DNA of 31,871 bases from DAOUMF01 sp034411955 (GCA_034411955.1 DAOUMF010000214.1:1-31871); one strand, 5' to 3'; counted from the first letter of the stretch, positions 1 through 7,295 are shown. The notes: generated from the sequence alone by a model not told the origin. Translations and numbers: made by a program.

Positions 1-43
1 GGGTGGCGAGGAGGGCGGCCACGACGGGGGCGAGGCGGAACAT
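1..43 (-). CDS. 5' end of a probable exported protein (partial)
   Basis: Only the first 14 codons lie in the window (MFRLAPVVAALLAT). The short basic start followed by a hydrophobic run looks like the beginning of a signal peptide. The ATG lies 13 bases after the stop of the Fur-family gene on the same strand, so the two are probably co-transcribed. Genes directly behind Fur/Zur regulators are often metal-transporter binding proteins, but nothing here identifies this one. No clear ribosome site is visible, and a GTG overlapping the fur stop is a less attractive start in another frame. Confidence 0.4.
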   Translation of the reverse strand, partial: MFRLAPVVAALLAT

Positions 44-56
44 GTGGCAGGCCGAC

Positions 57-488
57 TCACGTGCTGGCGGCCGCGGGGCTCCGGCAGGAGGCGCAGCGGC
101 CGTAGAACTCCAGCCAGTGACCCTCGATGTCGTAGCCGGAAGCGGCGGCGAGATCCCGGATTGAGTCACCTACGGCGCAGTCGTCAAGGACATGGACGTT
201 GTCGCAGGAGACACAGACTAGGTGGTGGTGATGGCGCGCTCGATGGCTGACGCGGTAGTGCAGGCTGCCGTCCTCCAGCAGCACGCGGCAGACGATGTTG
301 AGCTCTGTGAGGAGACGCATGGTGCGGAAGACGGTGGCGCGGCCGACGTTGCGGGCCTGACGCAGGATGTCGTCGACGGAGAAATGGCCGTTCTGAGCGA
401 GGACGGCATTGATGACGCCCGTGCGGGAGGGGGTGATCCGGTGGCCGAGGGCCTGGAGCCTGCGGGCGATGGATTCCAGTTCAGACAT
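57..488 (-). CDS. Fur-family metal-responsive transcriptional regulator
   Basis: A 143-residue cytoplasmic repressor of normal Fur/Zur/PerR length. The N-terminal winged helix runs to about residue 80 and includes the family motif RATVFRTMRLL near 50-60. The C-terminal dimerisation domain has the His-rich stretch RARHHHHLVCVSC (residues 83-95) and two CxxC pairs, C92/C95 and C132/C135, that form the structural zinc site in this family. Its promoter region holds two 7-1-7 palindromes, so autoregulation is likely. Whether it senses iron, zinc or peroxide cannot be decided from sequence; the Cys/His-rich sensor part and the following exported-protein gene would fit zinc, which is only a guess. 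Confidence 0.93.
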   Translation of the reverse strand: MSELESIARRLQALGHRITPSRTGVINAVLAQNGHFSVDDILRQARNVGRATVFRTMRLLTELNIVCRVLLEDGSLHYRVSHRARHHHHLVCVSCDNVHVLDDCAVGDSIRDLAAASGYDIEGHWLEFYGRCASCRSPAAAST

Positions 489-493
489 GAGAG

Positions 494-524
494 TGATACC
501 TGGTATCAGTGAGACCTAGTATCA
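494..524. promoter_or_regulatory. tandem Fur-type operators
   Basis: TGATACC-T-GGTATCA at 494-508 is a perfect 7-1-7 palindrome. A second, imperfect copy, TGAGACC-T-AGTATCA, follows at 510-524 in exactly the same layout. This is the geometry of Fur, Zur and PerR boxes. The first copy lies between the expected transcription start and the ATG of the Fur-family gene, and the second overlaps its -10 box, so bound repressor would block transcription. Confidence 0.75.
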
Positions 525-547
525 TCTATCCCCACGCCGCTTGTCAA
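518..547 (-). promoter_or_regulatory. promoter of the Fur-family gene
   Basis: On the minus strand TTGACA (547-542) is followed after 18 bases by GATACT (523-518). The -10 lies inside the second Fur-type operator. Confidence 0.6.
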
Positions 548-551
548 GCGG
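537..551. repeat. 15-bp perfect palindrome over the fur -35 box
   Basis: CCGCTTG-T-CAAGCGG is a third 7-1-7 palindrome, unrelated in sequence to the Fur-type boxes, and contains the -35 hexamer. It could be a second regulator's operator or a small hairpin behind the anti-sigma gene, which ends at 571. There is no T tract, so it is not a typical terminator. Confidence 0.45.
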
Positions 552-570
552 GGGGAGGCGGTAGGGGACA

Positions 571-1344
571 CTACTCCTCGAGTTCGGCGAGGAGGAACAT
601 CTCGCCCGGTTCGTCTACGTCTTGGGCGTGTTCGATGCTGACGCCGACGGCCACCGGGTGCTCAGGGATGTCCTCCAGATACATGCTGGTCTGGCCTGAG
701 CCGTCCCAGATCTCGAACCTGCCGGCAGGGTAGGTGTCGTCCTCCGTGAGGAACCAGATCTGGTACGCGTCTCCCTCTTGCAGGCGGGGCAGGTTGTTGC
801 AGAGGATAGCTCCCATTTTGGTGGCGGCGCTCCAGTGGTAAACGGCGCCGGCCGAGGAGGCAGGATCGGTTGGTTCTAGCCTGATCTGCTGTACGTCCGG
901 AGCGGCCAGGAGGGTCATGACCTGCTGCTGCTGCGTCAGGCGGGTGTCGGTGGTTTGGATCTGGGATGTCAGTCGGTCGTTCTCGCCGCGCAGGTCGCTG
1001 ACTTGGACTTGCAGGAAGAGGGCGAAGGCGAGGGAGGCGGCGGCGGTGGCGGACAGGACGCCGAGGCCGACCGGCCACAGCCTGCGCAGTCGCTCCGAGG
1101 GTCTTGGCCCCGCGGGATGCTCCATCCGTTCGGCCTCGGCCAGGATGCGCTTGCGCAGGGACTGGGGGGCCCGCTTGAGGGTGATGGAGAGGGCGATGGC
1201 GGCAGCGGTGCGCTGGGCCTCGCTGAATGTGGGCCAGCAGCGGACGCAGTCGGCCATGTGCTCCTCCAGGGCGGCGGCCTCTTCCGGTTCGGCGGCGCCC
1301 AGAGCGTAGGCGTCCAGCAGCTCTTTGACCTGCTCGCAGTCCAT
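571..1344 (-). CDS. membrane anti-sigma factor, RskA type
   Basis: A 257-residue single-pass membrane protein that should hold the co-transcribed ECF sigma factor inactive at the membrane. The N-terminus carries a zinc-binding anti-sigma domain with H29-x3-C33-x2-C36. One membrane segment spans about residues 89-112. The extracytoplasmic part (from about 150) matches the RskA C-terminal domain, with the typical stretch around YQIWFLTEDDTYPAGRFEI. Its ATG overlaps the sigma-factor TGA by one base (TGATG), so translation is coupled. Release probably involves proteolysis, as in RskA/SigK systems; no dedicated protease is identified here, although HtrA lies directly across the divergent promoter region. 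Confidence 0.9.
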   Translation of the reverse strand: MDCEQVKELLDAYALGAAEPEEAAALEEHMADCVRCWPTFSEAQRTAAAIALSITLKRAPQSLRKRILAEAERMEHPAGPRPSERLRRLWPVGLGVLSATAAASLAFALFLQVQVSDLRGENDRLTSQIQTTDTRLTQQQQVMTLLAAPDVQQIRLEPTDPASSAGAVYHWSAATKMGAILCNNLPRLQEGDAYQIWFLTEDDTYPAGRFEIWDGSGQTSMYLEDIPEHPVAVGVSIEHAQDVDEPGEMFLLAELEE

Positions 1345-1949
1345 CAGATCCGTTCCGACCTCGTGGCAGGGGCGAGGGACGCCCGAAGCTTCTGCATCCC
1401 CAGGCGGATGCGGGTTTTGACGGTGCCCAGGGGCTGGGCCAGCCTGTCCGCTATCTCCTGCTGGGTAAGGCCTCCGAAGAAGGCAAGTTCGATGACCTGG
1501 CGCTGCTCCGGAGGAAGCTCGGCCAGGGCGGCGCGGACGATGCGGCGCTGCTCGGCGAGTTGGGCGCTGAGGAGCGGGTCATTGGCCGTGTCGGCGGGCA
1601 GCTCTCGCTCTTGCCCCTCAGGGGGGGCGGCCTCGTGGCGCTGTCGGCGGCCGCGGGCGCGCCCCTCGTCCACGGCGCGGTTGCGGGTGACGGAGATGAG
1701 CCAGGTGAGGAAGCGGCCGCGCTCAGCTACGTAGCTGTCGGGCTTGCGCCAGAGACGGACGAAGATCTCTTGGGAGATGTCCTCCGCTAGATGCGGGTCG
1801 CGCAGGACCCGGAGGGCGGTTGAGTACACTAGATCGCCGTACCTGTCGTATATTTCCTCAAAGGCGTGGCTGTCGCGGAGGAAGAGCCGCTGCATCAGCT
1901 CTTCGTCGCTCAGCTCTCCTTGGCTCGAGCTACTAGATGATACGTTCAC
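1344..1949 (-). CDS. ECF RNA polymerase sigma factor, SigK-like
   Basis: A 201-residue sigma-70 family ECF factor. Region 2 covers about residues 25-100 (EIYDRYGDLVYSTALRVL, then DISQEIFVRLW for -10 recognition). Region 4 covers about 135-190 with the helix-turn-helix LTQQEIADRLAQPLGTVKTR. The start is a GTG without an obvious ribosome site and is followed by a run of serines, so the true start may be slightly different. It forms an operon with the anti-sigma gene and is divergent from htrA. Together these suggest an envelope-stress regulon, which is inference from context. Confidence 0.92.
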   Translation of the reverse strand: MNVSSSSSSQGELSDEELMQRLFLRDSHAFEEIYDRYGDLVYSTALRVLRDPHLAEDISQEIFVRLWRKPDSYVAERGRFLTWLISVTRNRAVDEGRARGRRQRHEAAPPEGQERELPADTANDPLLSAQLAEQRRIVRAALAELPPEQRQVIELAFFGGLTQQEIADRLAQPLGTVKTRIRLGMQKLRASLAPATRSERI

Positions 1950-1994
1950 GTGCGCCAGGCCAGATTCTTCGTGTCCTCTTGAGACCGCCGGTGC

Positions 1995-2023
1995 GGAACC
2001 ATTCTACATGCCAAGACCTGACT
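1995..2023 (+). promoter_or_regulatory. possible ECF-type promoter of htrA
   Basis: GGAACC at 1995-2000 is the classic -35 core of ECF sigma factors. A CTGAC-like element follows about 18 bases later (2018-2022). The position suits a start near 2030, ahead of the AGGAGG and GTG of htrA. The -10 is weak and the match could be chance. Confidence 0.25.
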
Positions 2024-2066
2024 GGTGCACCTAAACGTTGTTACACTGGAGGAAAGGAGGATTGCC

Positions 2067-3176
2067 GTGCAGCGATCTGTCCCGGTGAGCCTGTTCGTCA
2101 TCCTTGTATCCCTGGCTCTGGCGGTGCTCCTGGCCGCCTGCAACGGTGGCTCCGATGGGACGCCGTCGGCCGTCACGCCGTCGCCTGGCGTGCCGGAAAC
2201 GCCGTCGCCCACCGCTGCCGCGGATGGCATGCCCAGCGGTGGGGACGTTCTGTATGCGCCAGAAGTCGTGAAAGAGCTACGGCCGTCCGTGGTTCACGTC
2301 CTCAGCGAGGCGGCGACGTTAGACGTGTTCGGGCAGGTGACGCCGACTCAGGGCGTAGGCACGGGCTTCATCATCGACAAGGGAGGCCACATCGTCACCA
2401 ACAACCACGTCATAACGGTGGACAGTGATCAGCCCGCTCACAGCATCACGATAACTCTTGACGACGGCCGCCAGTTCCCCGCCAGCATAGTGGGGCGGGA
2501 TGCCCCCACGGACATGGCGGTGCTCCAGATCGATGCCAATGACCTGACGCCGGTGAAGCTGGGGAGCTCCGAAGCGCTGCAGGTGGGCGATGACGTGCTG
2601 GCCATAGGCAACGCCCTCGATCTCCCGGGCGGGCCGACGGTGACCAGTGGCGTGGTCAGCGCCAAGGGACGCCTGATCCAGGAGGGCGGCACGACGATCC
2701 CAGACGCGATCCAGACCGATGCCGCCATCAACCCCGGAAACTCCGGGGGGCCGCTGGTGAACGGGCGGGGCGAAGTCGTGGGGATCACCACTGCGGTGAT
2801 CCGTGGCCAGGCGGAGGGCATCGGCCTGGCGATCTCCATCGACAGCGCGCGGCCGATAGTGGAGGAGCTCATCGATAAGGGGGAGATAGACCGGGGTCTC
2901 CTGGGGATAACTATCGTGGAGATTACGCCGGCGCTGGCGGAAAGCTTCAACCTGCCGGTGGACCACGGTATTGGCCTGCGGGATGTGCAGGCCGGTGGCC
3001 CGGCTGATCGTGGTGGCCTGGAGAGCGGGGACGTCATCGTGGATCTGGCCGGCCAGGAGATGAACAACTCCGGGGATCTGTTCCAGGCCCTGACTGACCA
3101 TCGGGCGGGGGAGACGGTCACGGTGGGGTTCTATAGGGGCGAGACGCTGATGAGCGCCGAGGTCACGCTGGGATAG
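2067..3176 (+). CDS. HtrA/DegP-type serine protease, lipoprotein
   Basis: A 369-residue envelope quality-control protease. It begins with a lipoprotein signal (LLAAC, Cys25 lipidated) and a Pro/Thr/Ser-rich linker. The trypsin-like domain carries the triad H114 (TNNHVIT), D149 (PTDMAVL) and S226 (GNSGGPL). A single PDZ domain fills about residues 270-369. The GTG at 2067 is preferred because AGGAGG ends 6 bases upstream and it gives a proper signal peptide; an in-frame GTG at 2025 would add 14 residues with no ribosome site. It is divergent from the ECF sigma operon and is a plausible member of that regulon. Confidence 0.95.
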   Translation: MQRSVPVSLFVILVSLALAVLLAACNGGSDGTPSAVTPSPGVPETPSPTAAADGMPSGGDVLYAPEVVKELRPSVVHVLSEAATLDVFGQVTPTQGVGTGFIIDKGGHIVTNNHVITVDSDQPAHSITITLDDGRQFPASIVGRDAPTDMAVLQIDANDLTPVKLGSSEALQVGDDVLAIGNALDLPGGPTVTSGVVSAKGRLIQEGGTTIPDAIQTDAAINPGNSGGPLVNGRGEVVGITTAVIRGQAEGIGLAISIDSARPIVEELIDKGEIDRGLLGITIVEITPALAESFNLPVDHGIGLRDVQAGGPADRGGLESGDVIVDLAGQEMNNSGDLFQALTDHRAGETVTVGFYRGETLMSAEVTLG

Positions 3177-3199
3177 CGGCCGCCGGAGCGGGTGGTGGC

Positions 3200-4015
3200 A
3201 TGCGCTACGTAGACGGGCTGGGCAGGACGCTGGAGGTGAAGTCGCCGCCGCGGCGCATCGTCTCGCTGGTGCCCAGCCTCACGGAGGCGCTGTTCGTGTT
3301 CGGCGTGGGTAAGGCGGTGGTTGGCGTCACCGACTTCTGTGTGGAGCCGAGGGAGGGCGTGGTTGCCAAGACCAAGGTAGGCGGGACCAAGACGCTGGAC
3401 GTGCCGCAGGTGCAGGCGCTGCGGCCGGATCTGGTGGTGGCCAGCGCAGAGGAGAACCGCAAGGAGGACATCCAGGCGCTGGTGCAGGCGGGGCTGCCTG
3501 TGTTCGTGACTCTGCCTACGACCGTCGGCGGCGCGATCGACCTGCTGGAGCAGATGGCGGGGATGACCGGCGCTGTGGAGGCGGGGGGGCGCGTGGTGGC
3601 GGAGGCGAGGCAGGCGCTGGCCGAGGTACAGGCGTCCAACGAGGAGCGGCAGCCGGTGCGGACGTTCTGCCCCGTCTGGCGCAACCCGTGGATGACCGTC
3701 GGCCCGGGCAGCTACGTGCACGACTTCATTACGGTGTGCGGCGGAGAGAACGTGTTCGGACTGCGGCACGAGCGCTATCCGCGGGTGCAGCTTTCGGAGA
3801 TGGCGGAGCGGGATCCGGAGGTGGTGCTTCTGCCGGACGAGCCCTACCGGTTCGGGCCCGAGCACGTCCCGGAGATCAGCGCTTTCGGGGAAGTCTCGGC
3901 GGTGCGGGACGGTCGTATCTATCTAGTGGAGGGAAAGCACTTGTGCTGGTACGGGCCGAGGATAGCCGGGAGCCTGCGGTATGTGTCGGGGCTCATCGGT
4001 GGGGGAAGCGCTTGA
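3200..4015 (+). CDS. BtuF/TroA-fold substrate-binding protein without signal peptide
   Basis: A 271-residue protein of the helical-backbone metal receptor (cobalamin/iron-siderophore binding) family. The start RRIVSLVPSLTEALFVFG and the stretch ALRPDLVVAS are typical, as is the end with LCWYGPRIAGSLRY. Such proteins usually capture B12 or chelated metal for an ABC importer. Here the domain starts within about 15 residues of the ATG, with no signal peptide or lipobox, and no permease or ATPase gene adjoins it. Either it is a cytoplasmic binder, as in known orphan members, or it works with a distant transporter. It starts 23 bases after htrA with a weak ribosome site. Confidence 0.82.
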   Translation: MRYVDGLGRTLEVKSPPRRIVSLVPSLTEALFVFGVGKAVVGVTDFCVEPREGVVAKTKVGGTKTLDVPQVQALRPDLVVASAEENRKEDIQALVQAGLPVFVTLPTTVGGAIDLLEQMAGMTGAVEAGGRVVAEARQALAEVQASNEERQPVRTFCPVWRNPWMTVGPGSYVHDFITVCGGENVFGLRHERYPRVQLSEMAERDPEVVLLPDEPYRFGPEHVPEISAFGEVSAVRDGRIYLVEGKHLCWYGPRIAGSLRYVSGLIGGGSA

Positions 4016-4040
4016 GGTGATATGGGGATTGGGTTATGCT
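4012..4040 (+). promoter_or_regulatory. probable htpX promoter
   Basis: TTGAGG (4012-4017), overlapping the stop codon of the preceding gene, is followed after 17 bases by TATGCT (4035-4040), 45 bases upstream of the htpX ATG. Confidence 0.45.
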
Positions 4041-4085
4041 TGTAAGCTGGAGCACATGAGTTCTGCGCTCCGAGGTGGGTCATAG

Positions 4086-4988
4086 ATGAACACGCTAAAG
4101 ACGTTATTCCTGCTGGTCTTGCTGTCAGGGATATTCCTGGCCATAGGAGGGCTTGTGGGGGGCACAACGGGGCTGATCGTGGCCGCTGTGTTCGCCGCAG
4201 GGATGAACTTCTTCTCCTACTGGTTCTCGGACAAGCTCGCGTTGCGGATGTCCGGCGCGCATGAGGTGACCCCGGACCAGGAGCCGCACCTGCATCGTAT
4301 CGTCGATGAGGTGTCGGCGATGGCGGGGATGCCCAAGCCGAAGGTCTACGTAATAAACAACGACGCCCCCAACGCCTTTGCCACCGGGCGGAACGCCAAG
4401 CACGCCGCCGTGGCCGCCACCAGCGGCATCATGCGCATACTGGACGACCGTGAGCTGACGGCTGTGCTGGGCCACGAGCTGGGCCACATCCGTAATCGCG
4501 ACATCCTGGTGAGCGCCATCGTGGCTACGATAGCGACAGCGATCATGTTCATCGCTTTCATCGGGCGGTGGTCGCTGTTCTTCGGTTTTGGGCGCTCGCG
4601 GAACGGCTACGCCGGTATCATGCAACTTGTCGCTTTGCTGGCGATGGTCATCCTGGCGCCGATAGCGGCGACGGTGATCCGCCTGGCGATCTCGCGCCAG
4701 CGGGAGTACGGAGCGGACGATACGGGGGCGCGGATAACGCACACGCCGCTGGCCCTGGCCAGCGCGCTGGAGAAGCTGGAGACCTACTCGCAGGCGCGGC
4801 CGATGAACGTGAACCCGGCGGTCTCCCATCTGTTCATCGTCAATCCCCTGAAGGGCGCACGCCGGCAACAGGAAAGCGATATGATGGCGGGCTTCTTCGG
4901 CTCGGAGGCGTTCAGCACGCACCCGCCCATCCAGAAGCGCATCGAGCGGTTGAACGAGATCGCGCGCAAGATGGGGACGTACGCCTAG
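4086..4988 (+). CDS. htpX: HtpX-like M48 zinc metalloprotease
   Basis: A 300-residue integral membrane protease of normal HtpX length that degrades misfolded membrane proteins. Two membrane helices fill residues 5-45. The zinc site is H130-E131-x2-H134 (GHELGHIRNRD) plus E207 (SRQREYGADD). Two more hydrophobic helices lie between them, at about 140-165 and 178-203. The C-terminus ends with the family signature STHPPIQKRIERL. It is followed by a strong terminator and is probably monocistronic. Two further M48 genes lie more than 20 kb away. Confidence 0.95.
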   Translation: MNTLKTLFLLVLLSGIFLAIGGLVGGTTGLIVAAVFAAGMNFFSYWFSDKLALRMSGAHEVTPDQEPHLHRIVDEVSAMAGMPKPKVYVINNDAPNAFATGRNAKHAAVAATSGIMRILDDRELTAVLGHELGHIRNRDILVSAIVATIATAIMFIAFIGRWSLFFGFGRSRNGYAGIMQLVALLAMVILAPIAATVIRLAISRQREYGADDTGARITHTPLALASALEKLETYSQARPMNVNPAVSHLFIVNPLKGARRQQESDMMAGFFGSEAFSTHPPIQKRIERLNEIARKMGTYA

Positions 4989-5015
4989 ACACTGGCTGAA
5001 CTGCGCAGACCAGAC

Positions 5016-5048
5016 GGGCCTCGATGCAGCGAGGCCCCTCTTGGTTTA
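5016..5048 (+). terminator. Rho-independent terminator of htpX
   Basis: GGGCCTCG (5016-5023) pairs perfectly with CGAGGCCC (5030-5037) around a 6-base loop, followed by CTCTTGGTTT. Confidence 0.8.
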
Positions 5049-5067
5049 AGGCAGGAGGTGATGACGG

Positions 5068-6120
5068 ATGGAGAGGGACGAGGAGCGACCCGAAGCTGAG
5101 GCGGAGGAGGGGGGCGGCCCGGAGAAGCCAGCGCAGGGGGAGGGCGGCCCGGAGGAGCCAGCGCAGGGGGAGGGCGGCCGGGAGGAGCCCGTGCAGGGGG
5201 AGGGCGGCCCGGAGGAGCCAGCGCAGGAGGAGGGCGGCCGGGAGGAGCCAGCGCAGGTTCAGGCAGCGGAGACGACGGCTGAGACCGAAGCGCCTGCGGA
5301 GGAGCTAGCTGTACCAGCAGAAGGCCCTCGGCGAGGGGAGCGGCAGCCGTACGTCCTGATGGTGGGGGTCTCCGTCGCCGCCGTCATCCTTGGCGTCGTG
5401 TTGTTTGTGGCGGGGTTCCTGACCCACACCCTGCTGGACGACGACGTCGACCTGGATCCCGTTCAAAAGGATCTCGCCGCGCTGACTCAGCGGGTAGGCG
5501 AGATTCAGGGCGTTCTGGGTATCGGTGGTGGCGACGCGGCGTCGCCCACGCCAGCGCCAGTGGTGGCAGCGAGCGTTGACGATGACCCATTCGTAGGGCC
5601 AGAGGACGCGGCAGTGACCATCATCGAGTTCAGCGATTACCAGTGACCGTACTGCAAGCGGTTCCGTGACGAAACGCTGGATCAAATCCTGAAGACCTAC
5701 GAGGGCAAGATCAGGTTTGTATACAGGGACTTCCCCCTCAACAGCATCCACCAGTACGCGCAAAAGGCGGCAGAGGCGAGCGAATGCGCGGACGACCAGG
5801 GCAAATTCTGGGAGTACCATGACCTAATGTTCGCCAACCAGAGTGCCATCGATGTGGATAGCCTGAAGGGTTACGCGGACCAACTGGGCCTCGACACAGC
5901 TACCTTCAATGACTGCCTGGACAATGGCAAGCAGACCGCGGAGGTGCAGAAGGACTCCGAGGATGCCCAGGCGGCTGGGGCGGGTGGCACGCCCGCCTTC
6001 TTCATCAACGGCCAGTTCGTGTCAGGGGCCATCCCGTTCGAGGACTATACGGATCAATCCGGTGCGACGCAGCCGGGGTTCAAGAGCATCATCGACGCCG
6101 CCCTGAAAGCGGCGGAATAG
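5068..6120 (+). CDS. membrane-anchored DsbA-like thiol oxidoreductase, predicted selenoprotein (UPYC)
   Basis: Read as one 350-residue protein with TGA at 5644-5646 decoded as selenocysteine (Sec193). Residues 1-92 are acidic and contain five 10-residue repeats. One membrane helix spans about 95-118, placing the catalytic domain outside the cytoplasm. The thioredoxin-fold DsbA domain (about 174-350) begins VTIIEFSDYQ-U-PYCKRF, where family members have FSDYQCPYC. It continues without another stop through VYRDFPL and the cis-Pro loop GGTPAFFINGQ (TP) to a TAG. Start: ATG with AGGAGG 9 bases upstream. TGA is an ordinary stop in neighbouring genes, so this is not a changed code. A nonsense mutation or base error in a TGC codon is the alternative. 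Against it are the exact catalytic position, the hairpin at 5657-5678 and the selD gene in this window. Confidence 0.85.
5107..5256 (+). repeat. five tandem 30-bp repeats encoding GEGGPEEPAQ
   Basis: Units at 5107, 5137, 5167, 5197 and 5227 encode EGGGPEKPAQ, GEGGPEEPAQ, GEGGREEPVQ, GEGGPEEPAQ and EEGGREEPAQ. They form an acidic, Pro/Gly-rich, probably disordered and cytoplasmic extension before the membrane helix of the DsbA-like protein. Confidence 0.9.
5657..5678 (+). promoter_or_regulatory. SECIS-like hairpin in the DsbA-like gene
   Basis: AGCG (5657-5660) pairs with CGCT (5675-5678), then a G/A mismatch, then TTC (5662-5664) pairs with GAA (5671-5673), leaving loop CGTGAC. The hairpin begins 10 bases after the TGA; the loop begins 18 bases after it and has G as its second base. 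This agrees with the known bacterial SECIS pattern of a short upper stem, a G in the first two loop bases and about 16-37 bases of spacing. Confidence 0.65.
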
Positions 6121-6224
6121 GGCGCCTTCGGGTCACGTGCGGGCTCAGGCCTGAGCGGCCCGAGGCGTCGGCCGCGCTCGCACATCCCCTGAGCGCCGCC
6201 AGGCGGGGTTGCGCGTTCGCGGTC

Positions 6225-6806
6225 TCAGCCCTGAGGCGTGCCGGCGATGCCCAGCTCGGCCGCTACGGGCTTGAGGGCTTCGATGACGAAGGCGATGTGC
6301 TCGTCCAGGTCCACGCCCATCTGCTCCGCTCCCTTGATGACGTCGTCGCGGTTGACGGCGCGGGCGAAGCTCTTGTCCTTCATCTTCTTGCGCACGGCCT
6401 TGGCGTCCACCTCGTGGATGCTCTTGTTGGGGCGGACGAGGGCGACGGCGATGATGAGGCCGGTGAGCTCATCGACGGCGTAGATGGCGCGGTCGAGGGG
6501 CGTCTTGCGGTCCAGGTTCAGGTGGTCGGCGTGGCACATGACGGCGTAGATGGTGTCCTCAGGCCAGCCGTGCTGGCGCAAGATCTCGGCGCCCTTGAGG
6601 GGGTGTTCCTCCAGGGTGGGGTGGACCTCATAGTCGAAGTCGTGGAGGAGGCCGACGGCGGCCCACTGCTCCTCGTCGCCGCCGAGCTTGCGGGCGTAGG
6701 CTCGCATCGCCGCTTCCACGGCTAGGGCGTGCTTGCGCAGGGGCTCCGTCTTGGTGTATTCGCAGAGGAGGTCCCAGGCGGCCTGACGATCGTAGCGTTC
6801 ACTCAC
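6225..6806 (-). CDS. HD-domain phosphohydrolase-like protein
   Basis: A 193-residue cytoplasmic protein with the HD metal-binding pattern H26, H55-D56 (LLHDFDYE), H92 and D112 (AVDELTG). HD proteins of this small type hydrolyse phosphoesters of nucleotides; the substrate here is not predictable. The ATG overlaps the stop of the upstream lipoprotein gene by 4 bases, so the two are translationally coupled. It is the last gene of the operon read from the promoter at 7481-7509. Confidence 0.85.
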   Translation of the reverse strand: MSERYDRQAAWDLLCEYTKTEPLRKHALAVEAAMRAYARKLGGDEEQWAAVGLLHDFDYEVHPTLEEHPLKGAEILRQHGWPEDTIYAVMCHADHLNLDRKTPLDRAIYAVDELTGLIIAVALVRPNKSIHEVDAKAVRKKMKDKSFARAVNRDDVIKGAEQMGVDLDEHIAFVIEALKPVAAELGIAGTPQG

Positions 6807-7270
6807 TGTGCAGCCTCCGCGGTCTCTGTAGGCTCTGGGGTCTCTTCGCCCTCCGCCACTTCCTTGACGGCGCTGGAGTAGACGAAGGTGCCGTCCTCTA
6901 GCTGATACCAGATATCGTTGTCGGCATCAACCTCCTCGCCGATGATGCGGCCGGTGACGGTGGCCGTATCGCCCGGGACGAGGGTGCCGGCGACGGTGTC
7001 CTGGCCGCCTTCGGTGGAGGGTTCCGTGCGCAGGTTGACGGCCTCCTCGGCTTCGATCTGGAAAGCGGTGACGGGGGTGGCGTCGGCCGCGAGCGGGCTG
7101 CCCTCGGGGCTGGGTTCGGGGGAGGGCTCGGGTGAGCGCTGGAGGAACGGCGGCGTGCCCGTCGCTTCCGGTCCGCCGTCGTCCAGGAGGAAATCGCTCT
7201 CGTCGTTGCAGGCGGCGAGGAGGGCCAGGGCGGTGAATAGCAGGAGCAGGACGGCTATTGTGCGGGCCAT
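6803..7270 (-). CDS. lipoprotein with SH3-like domain
   Basis: A 155-residue exported protein. The signal peptide ends in a lipobox (LLAAC, Cys21). A Pro/Ser/Glu linker follows (about 35-65), then a bacterial SH3-type domain (about 75-140) marked by AVNLRTEPSTEG, GTLVPGDTATVTG and the closing VYSSAVKEV. Such domains usually bind cell-wall peptides or other envelope ligands; the ligand here is unknown. It is coupled to the HD-protein gene and lies 25 bases behind the frameshifted gene 7296-7468. Confidence 0.82.
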   Translation of the reverse strand: MARTIAVLLLLFTALALLAACNDESDFLLDDGGPEATGTPPFLQRSPEPSPEPSPEGSPLAADATPVTAFQIEAEEAVNLRTEPSTEGGQDTVAGTLVPGDTATVTGRIIGEEVDADNDIWYQLEDGTFVYSSAVKEVAEGEETPEPTETAEAAQ

Positions 7271-7295
7271 ATCGTCTCCTCCCTCGGCGGTCGCA

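Noticed and set aside
5644..5646. TGA as a reassigned sense codon throughout the genome
   Set aside because: TGA ends many genes here normally, for example the Fur-family gene, the ECF sigma factor and the HtpX-like paralogue.
5827..6120. separate 97-residue ORF starting MFANQSAID
   Set aside because: It is the C-terminal part of the DsbA-like protein; in the same frame the coding continues upstream to the TGA and beyond.
6143..6156. GCTCAGGCCTGAGC palindrome as terminator of the DsbA-like gene
   Set aside because: Perfect 14-bp palindrome but no loop and no T tract; it could be chance in GC-rich DNA.
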